A stretch of 64,000 bases of DNA from Planctomycetota bacterium. GTDB taxonomy: Bacteria > Planctomycetota > Phycisphaerae > Phycisphaerales > SM1A02. Below the pieces are notes generated by a model. It saw only the letters and a program-made list of their open reading frames with translations. It ran no database searches and was not told where the DNA came from. The stretch spans positions 1-64,000 of the forward strand of contig VGXR01000007.1 in assembly GCA_016873255.1 (NCBI GenBank), read 5' to 3'. Every line of letters starts with the position of its first letter. Position 1 is the first letter of the stretch. Made by a program: the position numbers and the translations under genes. Below are positions 36,034 to 45,112 of the stretch, piece after piece.

Positions 36034-37470
36034 CTAGCGGCAGAGCAGGAGGTAGCGCTCGAAGACGGCCACGACCTGGTCGTGCCAGGTGTCGCTGAGG
36101 GCCAGTCCCGCAAGTTCCGCCGCGAGGTCGGTGCGCGCATCGAGCCGGATGACGCGCCCGCCGCCCGCGCGGGCGATGTCGGGGAAGTGCTTGACCTCCG
36201 CGGGCTGCCGCTCGTCGCGGGCGCTGAGGACGTACGTCGTGATGCCGCGCGCGCGGGCCTCGCGGGCCATATCCACGCAGCGTGTGCCCCAGCCGGGCGT
36301 CGGCGGTGCGTCTCCCACCAGCACCATGACCTGCTGCGCGTCCGTCCGCCACGTGAACCGCCCGTAGGCCACCTTGAGCGCCTCCTGCACCAGTTCCGGC
36401 TCGTCGCCGCCGCCCTCGGCCGAGAGCTTCCACAGGCGCTCGCGGACCACCGATGGCTCGGCGGCGAAGTCCCAGCCGAGGGTCTTGAAGTCGTCCTGCT
36501 GGTCGCGGTAGCCGACGATGCCGACGCGCAGCCCGGCCGTGACCGCGTTGACGAAGCGCATCAGGTCGTCGATGCCCGCCTGCGCCTGCGCGATCTCGCC
36601 GGCCATGCTGCCCGTGCAGTCGATGGCGACGCCGAGGTCGATCGGCCGCCTGAAGAGCGTGTCGAGGGCACCCGCGAAGCGGACGAACGCGCCGTCGTCG
36701 AGCTTCGCCACGGCGTTGTCCTCGCCGGGCCCGGCCTTTCGCGCCGGCACCACGGCGTCGATCCGCATGCTGCCCCGGTTGCGGTCGAGCCAGATGCGCC
36801 ACTTCCAGTCCTGGCGCGAGTCGCGCGCGCCGGTGAGCGCCGCGATTCGGGGGCTGAGCGCGCCGCCGTCGTCGCGGTCGAGTCGTGCGATCACCGAGCG
36901 GAGCGTGTCCTTGCCGAAGTCGGCGAGGCGCTCGTCGCACCGGCCCGGTCCCTGGCCCTGGAGCGCGCCGATGAGCTCCACCGCGAGCAGGCGCTCGGAG
37001 TTGTCTTCGCTGCGGGCGAGGATGCGCGCGCCGCGCTCGATGCGTGCCGCGTCGAGCTGCCAGCCGCAGCGGAGCATGTTCCGCAGGACGCGTGGGTCCT
37101 GCTCGGCGTCGCCGAGCGCCGGGTTGGCATCGATGCCGGCGCGCGCGCACGACAGCACCGCCGCGCTCCGCACGCGCGGGTCGGGGTCGACGGCGAGCGC
37201 CAGCAGGAACTCGCGTGCGGCGACGGTCCCCGGCCGCTCGAGGCGCATGGCGGACACCATCCTCCGCAGCCATGATCCGTGCACGGCCATCGAGCGCAGC
37301 GAGGCCTTGCCGGCATCGGCATCGAGCTCGGCGGCGCCCGGCGGGCGTTCCGTTGCGGCAGGCGGCGTCGGGACGGTCGGCGGCGCGGGATCCTGCGGCG
37401 CTGCGTGGGCCGCGAGCGCGAGCGCCGCGGGCGCAGCTGCGTTCACGGCCCATCGCGCGCGGCCCGCCAC
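36034..37470 (-). CDS. exported von Willebrand factor A-domain protein
   Basis: 478 aa, GTG start 2 bp after the upstream stop codon. An N-terminal hydrophobic segment (about 8-23) looks like a signal sequence, then a Pro-rich linker. Residues about 60-230 are helical (HEAT-like). The vWA domain begins near 276 with DLGVAIDCTGSMAGEI, whose D284-x-T286-x-S288 is a MIDAS metal site of the DxT/SxS kind, and continues through VMVLVGDAPPTPGWG. Such proteins bind protein partners through Mg2+. No MoxR ATPase is adjacent. Probably the last gene of the mutS operon. Confidence 0.75.
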   Translation of the reverse strand: MAGRARWAVNAAAPAALALAAHAAPQDPAPPTVPTPPAATERPPGAAELDADAGKASLRSMAVHGSWLRRMVSAMRLERPGTVAAREFLLALAVDPDPRVRSAAVLSCARAGIDANPALGDAEQDPRVLRNMLRCGWQLDAARIERGARILARSEDNSERLLAVELIGALQGQGPGRCDERLADFGKDTLRSVIARLDRDDGGALSPRIAALTGARDSRQDWKWRIWLDRNRGSMRIDAVVPARKAGPGEDNAVAKLDDGAFVRFAGALDTLFRRPIDLGVAIDCTGSMAGEIAQAQAGIDDLMRFVNAVTAGLRVGIVGYRDQQDDFKTLGWDFAAEPSVVRERLWKLSAEGGGDEPELVQEALKVAYGRFTWRTDAQQVMVLVGDAPPTPGWGTRCVDMAREARARGITTYVLSARDERQPAEVKHFPDIARAGGGRVIRLDARTDLAAELAGLALSDTWHDQVVAVFERYLLLCR

Positions 37471-37472
37471 GG

Positions 37473-38057
37473 TCAGTCCCCGTGCTGCTGCCGGAGGCGT
37501 GGCGAGAGCCGCAGCATCAGCTGCACGCGCTCGAATTCGTCGATCCACCCCTGCAGCGTGGCGGCGGCCTCGTCGGCGCCGACCGCGGCACCGGGGAGCG
37601 GGCACGACGCGCCGAGCTGGCGCGCGGCCATCGCCCGGTACCGCGCGAGCGTGCGGTCGCCCATCAGCGCGCAGAACTCGAAGTCCTCGGCGCACCAGAC
37701 AACCGTGGGAACGCGCGTGCCGGCATTGATCCGCAGGTCCTCGGCCAGCTGCATGTGCGCGGCCTGCTCGAGGAACCTGACGTCGGCCGCCGGGCAGGCG
37801 GCACCGATGGCCGCGAGCATGGGGCACTGCACCGCGCAGTCGCCGCACCAGGCACCGGTCAGCACGATCACGTTCATGCGCCGGGTGAACGAGGCGAGGA
37901 GCCGCCCCTGCGCATCGGTCGTGCGCGCGGCGGCGACGTGCGCGCCCCATCCCGCGGTGCGCGACGCGTTTGCGGCGAGGTAGTCGTTCCAGCCGAGGCC
38001 GGCGGCGTGGGCGCGGCGCCAGCGTTCGGTGTCGGGGAGCGTTGCGGAGTCAAGCAT
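37473..38057 (-). CDS. thioredoxin-family protein
   Basis: 194 aa with a thioredoxin fold and active site WCGDC (Cys71, Cys74), preceded by MNVIVLTGA and followed by a third nearby cysteine (Cys78). CGDC rather than CGPC is typical of the family annotated as thioredoxin-like DUF255/YbbN relatives. No signal peptide, so cytosolic. ATG 38057 overlaps the mutS stop by 8 bp. It probably reduces disulphides in a protein partner; the neighbours (mutS, vWA) do not show which. Confidence 0.8.
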   Translation of the reverse strand: MLDSATLPDTERWRRAHAAGLGWNDYLAANASRTAGWGAHVAAARTTDAQGRLLASFTRRMNVIVLTGAWCGDCAVQCPMLAAIGAACPAADVRFLEQAAHMQLAEDLRINAGTRVPTVVWCAEDFEFCALMGDRTLARYRAMAARQLGASCPLPGAAVGADEAAATLQGWIDEFERVQLMLRLSPRLRQQHGD

Positions 38058-40764
38058 GGTCGGTGGGCTCCGCGGAGGCCGCGGCGCGAAGGGCGCGCAG
38101 CAGGTCGAAGGCCTGCAGCGGCGTGAGGTTGTCGAGGTCCGCGCCGCGAAGCGCGACGAGGGCAGGGTGCGGCTCGGCCGTCGGGGCGGCGACCGGCTCG
38201 AAGAGCGGCATGGCGTCGGCGGGCGCGGTGCGCGTTCGGGCGCGACCGGTGCGCGGCTGCGTCTGCACCTCGAGGGTGCCGAGCACCTCCTTGGCCCGTG
38301 CCACCACGCCGCGCGGGATGCCGGCAAGCTGCGCCACGTGGATCCCGTAGCTTCGGTCGGTGGAACCTGCCAGGATCCGGTGGAGGAACACCACCTCGCC
38401 CTTCCACTCGCGCACCGCCACGTGCAGGTTGCGCACGCCCGCGATGCGGGCGGAGAGGTCGGTCAGCTCGTGGTAGTGCGTGGCGAAGAGCGTCCGCGCG
38501 CCCGTGGCCGCCAGGTGCTCGGTGATGGCCCAGGCAAGGCTGAGGCCATCGAGGGTGCTCGTGCCGCGCCCGATCTCGTCGAGCACGACCAGCGACCGCC
38601 GCGTGGCGTGGTTGAGGATGCGCGCGGTCTCGGTCATCTCGACCATGAACGTCGACTGGCCGGAGTGCAGCTCGTCGCTTGCGCCGATGCGCGTGAAGAT
38701 TCGGTCCGCGATGCCGACGACGGCCCGCTCCGCGGGCACGAAGCTGCCGAGGTGCGCAAGCAGGGCGATCAGCGCGGCCTGGCGGATGTAGGTGCTCTTG
38801 CCGGCCATGTTGGGACCCGTGATGAGCGCGAGGGTCGCAGGCTGCGCCGACGTCCCGAGCTCGGCGTCGTTCGGCACGAATCGGTCCCGCAGCAGCTCGT
38901 CGAGCACCGGATGGCGGCCGCCGGCGATCTCGAGCACGGGTTCGTCGACCATTTCGGGGCGCACCCACCGGTGGCGTGCCGCCGTCTCGGCGAGGCTCGC
39001 CACCGCATCGAGGCTTGCCACCGCGTCGGCGAAGCGCGCGAGGTCCGCGAGGTGCGCCGCGGCTTCTTCGCACAGCGCCTCGAAGATCGCGCGCTCGCGG
39101 GCGTTGGCGCGGCCCTCCGCGGAGAGGACCTTGTCCTCGAACGACTTGAGCTCGGGCGTCACGTAGCGCTCGGCGTTGCGGAGCGTCTGGCGGCGCGTGA
39201 ATTCCGCCGGCGCCTTGGCCGAGTGCGCGTTGGTGACCTCGATGTAGTAGCCGAAGACCCGGTTGTAGCCGATCTTGAGGCTCGCGATGCCGGTGCGCTC
39301 CGCGAGCTCTGCCTGGTAGCGCGCCATCCACGCCGCGGCGTCGCGCTGGAGCGACCTGCACTCGTCGAGCTCGGGGTCGGCGCCGTCGCGCACGAGCCCG
39401 CCCTCGCGGAGGTGCGCCGGCGGCTGGTCGACGCAGGTCGCCCCGATGCGGGCGGTGAGCGGAGCGACGCGCGTGGCCGCTTCCTCGAGCGCGGAGCGGG
39501 CGCCCGCGAAGGCGGGCGAGTCCCCCAGCGCCGCCGCGATGCGGCCCGCGAGCGACATCGAGCGCCCGAGCGCCACGAGGTCGCGCGGCGTGGAGCGGCC
39601 CATCGACATGCGCCCGGCGATGCGCGCCACGTCCTGCACGCCCTCGCAGGCGGCGCGCAGCTCCTCGCGCATGCGCTCGTCGGCCACCAGCGTGGCCACC
39701 GCGTCCTGGCGCGCACGGATGGCGGCGCGGTCGCCGAGCGGCGCGCAGGTCCATTCGCGCAGGAGCCGCCGGCCCATCGGGGTGCGCCCGCGCTGGAGCA
39801 CCGAGAGGAGCGTGCCCTCGGTGCCGCCCGAGCGCAGCGTGCGCTCCACCTCGAGGCTGCGCAGCGTGGTTGCGTCGAGCACCAGGTTCGCCGCGCGGCC
39901 GCCTCGACGCGGGGGGCGCAGGTGCGCAAGCGGCCGCACCGCGCGGCCCGACGCCGCGGGATCGGCCCCGAGCCCGCGGTGCGCGTCGAGCAGGTGGCGG
40001 AGCAGGGCGCCCGCGGCCACGGCGGCGGCGGAGTCGTCGGCGAGCTCGAAGGGCTCGAGCGTCCGCACCGCGAAGTGCTCCTTGAGCGTGGCGGCCGCAT
40101 CGGCGGCGCGGAACATCCAGCCCGGGGCCTCCAGTGCGGGACAGCCGAGGGCGCGGCCGAGCCGCACCGACGGGCGGTCAGTGTCCTCGCGGTCGCCCTC
40201 GGCGACCAGCAGCTCGCTGGGTGCGATGCGGGCCAGCGTGTCCTCCAGCCCCGCCACCGTGCACTCCTCGACGGCGAACTCGCCGGTCGACACCTCGACA
40301 ACCGCGACGGCGGCCCGGTCTCCCGGGGCGCTGCCGGCCGTCCAAGCGCACGCGATCCGGTTGGCTCGAGATTCGTCGAGCAGGCTCTCGTCCACCAGCG
40401 TGCCGGGCGAAAGAACGCGGGTGACCCCGCGCTCCACCACGCCCTTGGCCTCGGACGGGTCCTGCAGCTGCTCGCAGACCGCAACACGGAAGCCCTGTTC
40501 CACCAGGCGGCGGAGGTAGCCCTCCACCGAGTGGAACGGCACCCCGGCCATCGGCTGGCCCTTGGTGCGCTCCGTCAGCGTGATGCCGAGCGTGCGGTGC
40601 GCCGTGACGGCGTCCTCGTCGAACAGCTCGTAGAAGTCCCCCATCCGGAACAGCAGCAGGCACCCGGGATGCTCCCGCTTGAAGCGGTCGTACTGCCGCA
40701 TGGCGGGGGTGTCGCGGTTGTAGGCGCGCGGTGCGGTCTCGGCTGACGGTTCGCCGGCGGACAT
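38050..40764 (-). CDS. mutS: DNA mismatch repair protein MutS
   Basis: 904 aa. The mismatch-reading Phe-x-Glu motif is in FRMGDFYELF near residue 40-50. Connector, lever and clamp domains follow, and the ATPase has Walker A GPNMAGKST, the LHSGQSTFMVEM loop, Walker B LVVLDEIGRG and the THYHELTDL His motif. A C-terminal extension resembling the beta-clamp/tetramer region ends the protein (ALVALRGADLDNLTPLQAFDLL). ATG 40764 (MSAGEPS) was chosen; a TACCAT hexamer ends 8 nt upstream. No mutL is in the window. Confidence 0.96.
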   Translation of the reverse strand: MSAGEPSAETAPRAYNRDTPAMRQYDRFKREHPGCLLLFRMGDFYELFDEDAVTAHRTLGITLTERTKGQPMAGVPFHSVEGYLRRLVEQGFRVAVCEQLQDPSEAKGVVERGVTRVLSPGTLVDESLLDESRANRIACAWTAGSAPGDRAAVAVVEVSTGEFAVEECTVAGLEDTLARIAPSELLVAEGDREDTDRPSVRLGRALGCPALEAPGWMFRAADAAATLKEHFAVRTLEPFELADDSAAAVAAGALLRHLLDAHRGLGADPAASGRAVRPLAHLRPPRRGGRAANLVLDATTLRSLEVERTLRSGGTEGTLLSVLQRGRTPMGRRLLREWTCAPLGDRAAIRARQDAVATLVADERMREELRAACEGVQDVARIAGRMSMGRSTPRDLVALGRSMSLAGRIAAALGDSPAFAGARSALEEAATRVAPLTARIGATCVDQPPAHLREGGLVRDGADPELDECRSLQRDAAAWMARYQAELAERTGIASLKIGYNRVFGYYIEVTNAHSAKAPAEFTRRQTLRNAERYVTPELKSFEDKVLSAEGRANARERAIFEALCEEAAAHLADLARFADAVASLDAVASLAETAARHRWVRPEMVDEPVLEIAGGRHPVLDELLRDRFVPNDAELGTSAQPATLALITGPNMAGKSTYIRQAALIALLAHLGSFVPAERAVVGIADRIFTRIGASDELHSGQSTFMVEMTETARILNHATRRSLVVLDEIGRGTSTLDGLSLAWAITEHLAATGARTLFATHYHELTDLSARIAGVRNLHVAVREWKGEVVFLHRILAGSTDRSYGIHVAQLAGIPRGVVARAKEVLGTLEVQTQPRTGRARTRTAPADAMPLFEPVAAPTAEPHPALVALRGADLDNLTPLQAFDLLRALRAAASAEPTDHA

Positions 40765-40772
40765 CGGGTGCG

Positions 40773-40778
40773 ATGGTA
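40773..40778 (-). promoter_or_regulatory. -10 hexamer TACCAT, near-leaderless
   Basis: TACCAT with an 8-nt spacer to the mutS ATG at 40764. Confidence 0.4.
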
Positions 40779-40803
40779 CGGCGGGGTGCCGCGCGGGCGG
40801 CCG

Positions 40804-40838
40804 CAAAAGCGACGCAGCCCGCCGGGGGGCGGGCTGCG
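40804..40838 (-). terminator. terminator after tRNA-Ala
   Basis: An 11-bp stem (40813-40823 with 40828-40838) and 4-nt loop, followed on the minus strand by TCGCTTTTGC. It separates the tRNA from mutS. Confidence 0.8.
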
Positions 40839-40862
40839 CTCCGGGCCCGAGGGCCCGTCAGG

Positions 40863-40935
40863 TGGAGTGGATGAGGATCGAACTCACAACCTCCTCGATG
40901 CGACCGAGGCGCTCTTCCAATTGAGCTACCACCCC
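40863..40935 (-). tRNA. tRNA-Ala (CGC)
   Basis: 73 nt with acceptor GGGGTGG/CCACTCC, D arm GCTC...GAGC, anticodon stem CCTCG/CGAGG with loop GTCGCAT (anticodon CGC), T loop TTCGATC and discriminator A. The third acceptor pair is G-U, the hallmark of alanine tRNAs. CCA is not encoded. The CGC anticodon serves GCG, a favoured codon in this GC-rich DNA. Confidence 0.95.
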
Positions 40936-40952
40936 ATGCGGTCGAACGAAGG

Positions 40953-40981
40953 AGTTTAGCCGGGGCGGCGCGGCGCCGCAA
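40953..40981 (-). promoter_or_regulatory. tRNA-Ala promoter
   Basis: On the minus strand TTGCGG (40976-40981), a 17-bp spacer and TAAACT (40953-40958), with transcription expected to start about 10 nt before the mature tRNA. Confidence 0.6.
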
Positions 40982-41064
40982 GCAGCGGACGCTCGCGCGC
41001 CCCGCGGGATTCAGCCTGTTTCCTGCGGTGAAGTATCGTTCGCGACCTGCCCGAGGGGCACCCC

Positions 41065-42039
41065 ATGGCACTAGAGACCGCCCTCATCGCCTACTGCGCC
41101 TGCATCGTGGTCGCCTCCGCCGCGGGGGGGCTGGTGCCGGTGCTGCTGCGCCTGAACCACCGGCGCATGCAGTTCGGGCTGGGCTTCGTGTCCGGGATGA
41201 TGCTCGGCGTGGCGATCTTCCACATGGTGCCGCACGCGCTGATGGCGCGGCTGGGGCAGGCCCCGCAGCCCGGGCATGCGCACGGCGCCCTCGACCCGCT
41301 GATGCTGGCCATCGCGCTCGGGTTCCTCGCGATGTTCTTCCTGCAGCGGTTCGCGCACTTCCACCAGCACGAGGCGCCGGAGCCCGCCTGCGATGACCCG
41401 ATGCACGGGCACGACGGCCATCACCACCACCATCATGGCGATGCGCCGGTGGGCCGCTTGACCTGGGCGGGGGCGGCGGTGGGCATGGGGCTGCACTCGC
41501 TCCTCGAGGGAGTGGCGCTCGCGGCGAGCATGGCCGCGGCCGCCGATGGCAAAGGGGGTGCGGCGCTCGCGGGCCTCGGCACCTTCCTCGTGATCCTCCT
41601 GCACAAGCCCTTCGACGCCATGACCGTGGCCACGCTCTGCCATGCGGGCGGCGGCAGCCGCGGCAAGGTGCTGGCCGTGAACGCCTGCTTTGCGCTCCTG
41701 GTTCCGGTGGGGGTCCTCCTCTTCCGCGCGGGGGTGCCTGCCCTCGGCGGGACCGACGTGGCCGTGCCGTACGCGCTTGCGTTCTCCGCGGGCACCTTCC
41801 TGTGCATCGCGGCCGCAGACCTCCTGCCCGAGGTGCACTTCCACCGGCACGACCGGATCGGCCTCTCGCTGGCGCTGCTCCTGGGCGTCGGCCTGGCGCT
41901 CGCGGTCGGCCGCCTGGAGGCGGCGGCGCACGATGCGCACGCCGGACATGACCACGGTGCGGCCGTGGATCCCCACGCAGGCCATGATCATGCCGGCGAC
42001 GACCACGCGGGCCACGACCATGCCGGCCACAAACACTGA
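41065..42039 (+). CDS. ZIP-family metal transporter with His-rich loops
   Basis: 324 aa inner-membrane ZIP transporter (zinc or other divalent metal uptake). About eight hydrophobic segments are present. The metal-site helices carry GMGLHSLLEGVAL and LHKPFDAMTV; the second has HKPFD where many ZIPs have HxxPEG. A cytoplasmic loop holds HGHDGHHHHHHGD (about 114-126) and the C-terminus is a His/Asp tail made of AGHDH units. Both could buffer or sense metal. A GAGGGG site (41054-41059) precedes the ATG. TATCGT (41036-41041) may be its -10. Confidence 0.88.
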   Translation: MALETALIAYCACIVVASAAGGLVPVLLRLNHRRMQFGLGFVSGMMLGVAIFHMVPHALMARLGQAPQPGHAHGALDPLMLAIALGFLAMFFLQRFAHFHQHEAPEPACDDPMHGHDGHHHHHHGDAPVGRLTWAGAAVGMGLHSLLEGVALAASMAAAADGKGGAALAGLGTFLVILLHKPFDAMTVATLCHAGGGSRGKVLAVNACFALLVPVGVLLFRAGVPALGGTDVAVPYALAFSAGTFLCIAAADLLPEVHFHRHDRIGLSLALLLGVGLALAVGRLEAAAHDAHAGHDHGAAVDPHAGHDHAGDDHAGHDHAGHKH

Positions 42040-42066
42040 CCTAGACTGCCCCCCCCGGAGCTGCCC

Positions 42067-42249
42067 ATGAAGGCCGAACGAGTGATTGCCGAACTGAACC
42101 GCCTGCGCCAGGACCTTGACAAGGACCCCAAGGACCCGGAGTGGTTCACGCTGCACCACGTGTTCTGCTTCGTCTCCTACAAGATGGGCGACTTCCAGAA
42201 GTACCTCGACGAGGCCGTGAAGCCCGGCGACGAGCCCGACTTCGACTGA
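42067..42249 (+). CDS. small acidic protein of unknown function
   Basis: 60 aa (MKAERVIAELNRL start, EPDFD end). It is predicted to be helical at first, then has HHVFCFVSYKMGDFQKYLDE, a compact aromatic segment. A GGAG site sits 7 nt upstream. It lies 27 bp after the ZIP gene and 16 bp before ileS on the same strand, so it may be co-transcribed with ileS. Coding bias and the ribosome-binding site support a real gene. Confidence 0.7.
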   Translation: MKAERVIAELNRLRQDLDKDPKDPEWFTLHHVFCFVSYKMGDFQKYLDEAVKPGDEPDFD

Positions 42250-42265
42250 CCGCGCAAGGCGCACC

Positions 42266-45079
42266 ATGCCTGACTACAAGAGCACGCTGAACCTCCCGAA
42301 GACCGACTTCGCCATGAAGGCCAACCTGGCCCAGGCGGAGCCGCAGACGGTCAAGCGCTGGCAGGACGAGCGGCTCTACGAGGCCGTGCAGGAGGCGCGC
42401 GCGGATGCGCCGCTCTTCGCCTTCCACGACGGCCCGCCGTACGCGAACGGGTCGATCCACCTCGGGCACCTTCTGAACAAGGTGCTCAAGGACATCGTGG
42501 TGCGGTCGCGGCTCATGGACGGGATGCGCGTGCCCTATGTGCCGGGCTGGGACTGCCATGGGCTGCCCATCGAGCACAAGGTGGTCACCGAGATGAACGA
42601 GAAGGGCAAGCTCCAGAAGGTGCTTGAGCTGCCCGACGACCAGCGGCGCATGGTGATCCGGCGCGAGTGCCAGGCCTACGCCGAGAAGTTCGTCAAGCTG
42701 CAGGCCGGGCAGATGCAGCGGCTCCTGACGCTTGCCGACTACGGCAACCCGTACCTGACCATGAAGCCCGCCTTCGAGGGCGCGGTGATCGAGGACTTCG
42801 CCGACCTCGTGGAACAGGGTCTCGTGTACCGCGCGCTGAAGCCCGTCCACTGGTCGATCGCCAACCGCACGGCGCTCGCCGAGGCCGAGCTCGAGTACGA
42901 GGACCGGCAGGACCTGTCGGTGTACGTCGACTTCGAGGCGGCCGACCGCGAGGCGGTCGAGAAGGCGTTCGGCTGCGAGCTCGACTGCACGCCGAGCTTC
43001 ACGATCTGGACCACGACCCCGTGGACGCTCCCCGCGAACCTGGCGATCGCGGTGCACCCCGGCTACCGCTACGCGGTGGCCGAGGTGGACGGCAACCTCG
43101 CCATCATGGCGAGCGACCTGCTGGCCAAGGTCACCAAGCTCGCCGGCAGCGAGCAGGTGCGCGTGGTCGCCGAGACCGACGGCTCGAAGCTCGTGGGCCT
43201 GGCCTACCGCCACCCGTTCTGCGACCGGCAGGGCCGCGTGGTGGCCGCCGACTACGTGACCCTCGAGGACGGCACGGGCCTGGTGCACACCGCGCCCGGA
43301 CACGGTGCCGAGGACTATCGCACGGGCCTGAAGGAGGGCCTCGACACCTACTGCCCGGTGCGCGACGACGGCACCTACGACGACACGGTGCCCGCATGGC
43401 TTCGCGGCAAGAGCGTGTGGGATGCCAACAAGGAGGTCGTCGAGCACCTCCGCCAGAGCGGCCACCTGTACCACGACCACGTCTTCACGCACTCGTACCC
43501 GCACGACTGGCGATCGAAGACGCCCGTCATCTTCCGCGCGACCGAGCAGTGGTTCATCGGCGTCGACCGCCCGACCCGGCGCGAGGGCCGCAGCCTGCGC
43601 GCGCTTGCGCTCGATGCCACGGGCAAGGGCTCCGCGGAGGGCGGGGTGGACTTCGTGCCGGCGTGGGGCCGCAACCGCATGCGCGGCATGCTCGAGAGCC
43701 GTCCCGACTGGTGCATCAGCAGGCAGCGCGCGTGGGGCCTGCCGATCCCCGCGTTCCGCACTGCCGACGGGCAGGTGGTCCTCACCCCTGCGAGCGTGCG
43801 CGCCGTGGCCAAGCGCTTCCGCGAGAAGGGAAGCGATGCGTGGTTCACGGAGGGGCCGGCAGAGCTGCTTGCCCATTGGAACCCCGCAGCGGACCCGGAC
43901 GCGCCGAAGGGCGTGACCGCCGGAGACCTCGCCAAGCTCTACGACATCTTCGACGTGTGGTTCGAGTCGGGGTCGAGCTGGAACGCCGTGCTGCGCGAAC
44001 GCGGCCTGGGCTACCCGGCCGACCTGTACCTGGAAGGCTCGGACCAGCACCGCGGCTGGTTCCAGCTGAGCCTGCTGCCGGCGCTCGGTGCCACGGGCGT
44101 GCCGCCCTTCAAGGCGCTCGTGACCCACGGTTTCATCGTGGACAAGGACGGCAAGAAGATGTCCAAGAGCCTCGGCAACACCATCGAGGTGGAGGAACTC
44201 CTCAAGCAGGCCGGCGCCGAGGTGTGCCGCTGGTGGGCGTCGAGCGTCCCCTACGAGGGCGACATCAAGGTCGACATGAGCTTCTTCGCCACCGCGGGCG
44301 AGGGCTATCGCAAGGTGCGCAACACGCTGCGCTACCTCCTCAGCAACCTGCACGACTTCGTGCCGGCCGCCGACGAGGCTGCGCAGGTCGCTCGCATCGA
44401 CCCGGGCTCGATCGACGGCTGGGCGCTCGGCGAGTTGGCCGGGGTGCAGGCGCAGGTGCTCGCCGCGTACCGGGCGTCGGACTTCCGCGCCGTGCACGTG
44501 GCGCTCTTCGACTTCTGCAACGCGACGCTGAGCGCCGAGTGGTTCGCCGCCACGAAGGACAGGCTGTACTGCGACCGAGCCGACAGCCCGCGCCGCCGCG
44601 CCACCCAGCGCGCGATGAACGCCGTGGCCGAGGGCCTGATCCGGATGCTCGCACCCGTGCTCCCGCACACGGCCGACGAGGCCTGGCGCGCGCTCAAGGG
44701 CGCCGGCGCACGGAACGTGGTGTTCGAGCGGCACGCGCCCCTTGCCTTCACGGCGTCCGCCGGCTGGCCCGCGGCGTTCGCCGCGCGCGACGCGGCGCTC
44801 AAGGCGCTGGAGTCTGCCAAGGCGCAGGGCATCGAGAACCCGCTGGATGCGGGGCTGGTGCTGCCGGACCCGGATGGGGCGCTGCGCCCGTTCGCGGCGG
44901 ACCTCGCCGACCTCATGGGCGTGAGCCGCGTGGAGCTCGACCCTGCGGCCAAGTCCGTGGCCGTGCGGGACCTGCGCGAGGAGCCCCGCTGCGAGCGCAG
45001 CCGCAAGCGCGACGGCACCGTGCGCCAGCGCCCCGACGGCGGGATGCTCAGCGACCGTGACGCGGCGGCGGTGGGCTGA
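42266..45079 (+). CDS. ileS: isoleucyl-tRNA synthetase
   Basis: 937 aa class I enzyme that charges tRNA-Ile. The HIGH motif is HLGH (65-68), GWDCHGLPIE follows, the editing domain has TTPWTLPANLAI, and KMSKS is at about 631-635. The anticodon-binding region is complete. The usual C-terminal zinc ribbon (CxxC...CxxC) is degenerate: the protein ends with CERSRKRDGT and MLSDRDAAAVG, so three of four cysteines are replaced. The gene for tRNA-Ile(GAT) is 20 kb upstream. This is the bacterial, mupirocin-sensitive type by overall layout, judged roughly. Confidence 0.96.
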   Translation: MPDYKSTLNLPKTDFAMKANLAQAEPQTVKRWQDERLYEAVQEARADAPLFAFHDGPPYANGSIHLGHLLNKVLKDIVVRSRLMDGMRVPYVPGWDCHGLPIEHKVVTEMNEKGKLQKVLELPDDQRRMVIRRECQAYAEKFVKLQAGQMQRLLTLADYGNPYLTMKPAFEGAVIEDFADLVEQGLVYRALKPVHWSIANRTALAEAELEYEDRQDLSVYVDFEAADREAVEKAFGCELDCTPSFTIWTTTPWTLPANLAIAVHPGYRYAVAEVDGNLAIMASDLLAKVTKLAGSEQVRVVAETDGSKLVGLAYRHPFCDRQGRVVAADYVTLEDGTGLVHTAPGHGAEDYRTGLKEGLDTYCPVRDDGTYDDTVPAWLRGKSVWDANKEVVEHLRQSGHLYHDHVFTHSYPHDWRSKTPVIFRATEQWFIGVDRPTRREGRSLRALALDATGKGSAEGGVDFVPAWGRNRMRGMLESRPDWCISRQRAWGLPIPAFRTADGQVVLTPASVRAVAKRFREKGSDAWFTEGPAELLAHWNPAADPDAPKGVTAGDLAKLYDIFDVWFESGSSWNAVLRERGLGYPADLYLEGSDQHRGWFQLSLLPALGATGVPPFKALVTHGFIVDKDGKKMSKSLGNTIEVEELLKQAGAEVCRWWASSVPYEGDIKVDMSFFATAGEGYRKVRNTLRYLLSNLHDFVPAADEAAQVARIDPGSIDGWALGELAGVQAQVLAAYRASDFRAVHVALFDFCNATLSAEWFAATKDRLYCDRADSPRRRATQRAMNAVAEGLIRMLAPVLPHTADEAWRALKGAGARNVVFERHAPLAFTASAGWPAAFAARDAALKALESAKAQGIENPLDAGLVLPDPDGALRPFAADLADLMGVSRVELDPAAKSVAVRDLREEPRCERSRKRDGTVRQRPDGGMLSDRDAAAVG

Positions 45080-45112
45080 GGGCTTGTCGACGAGGGTATC
45101 CTTACCCTGGAA

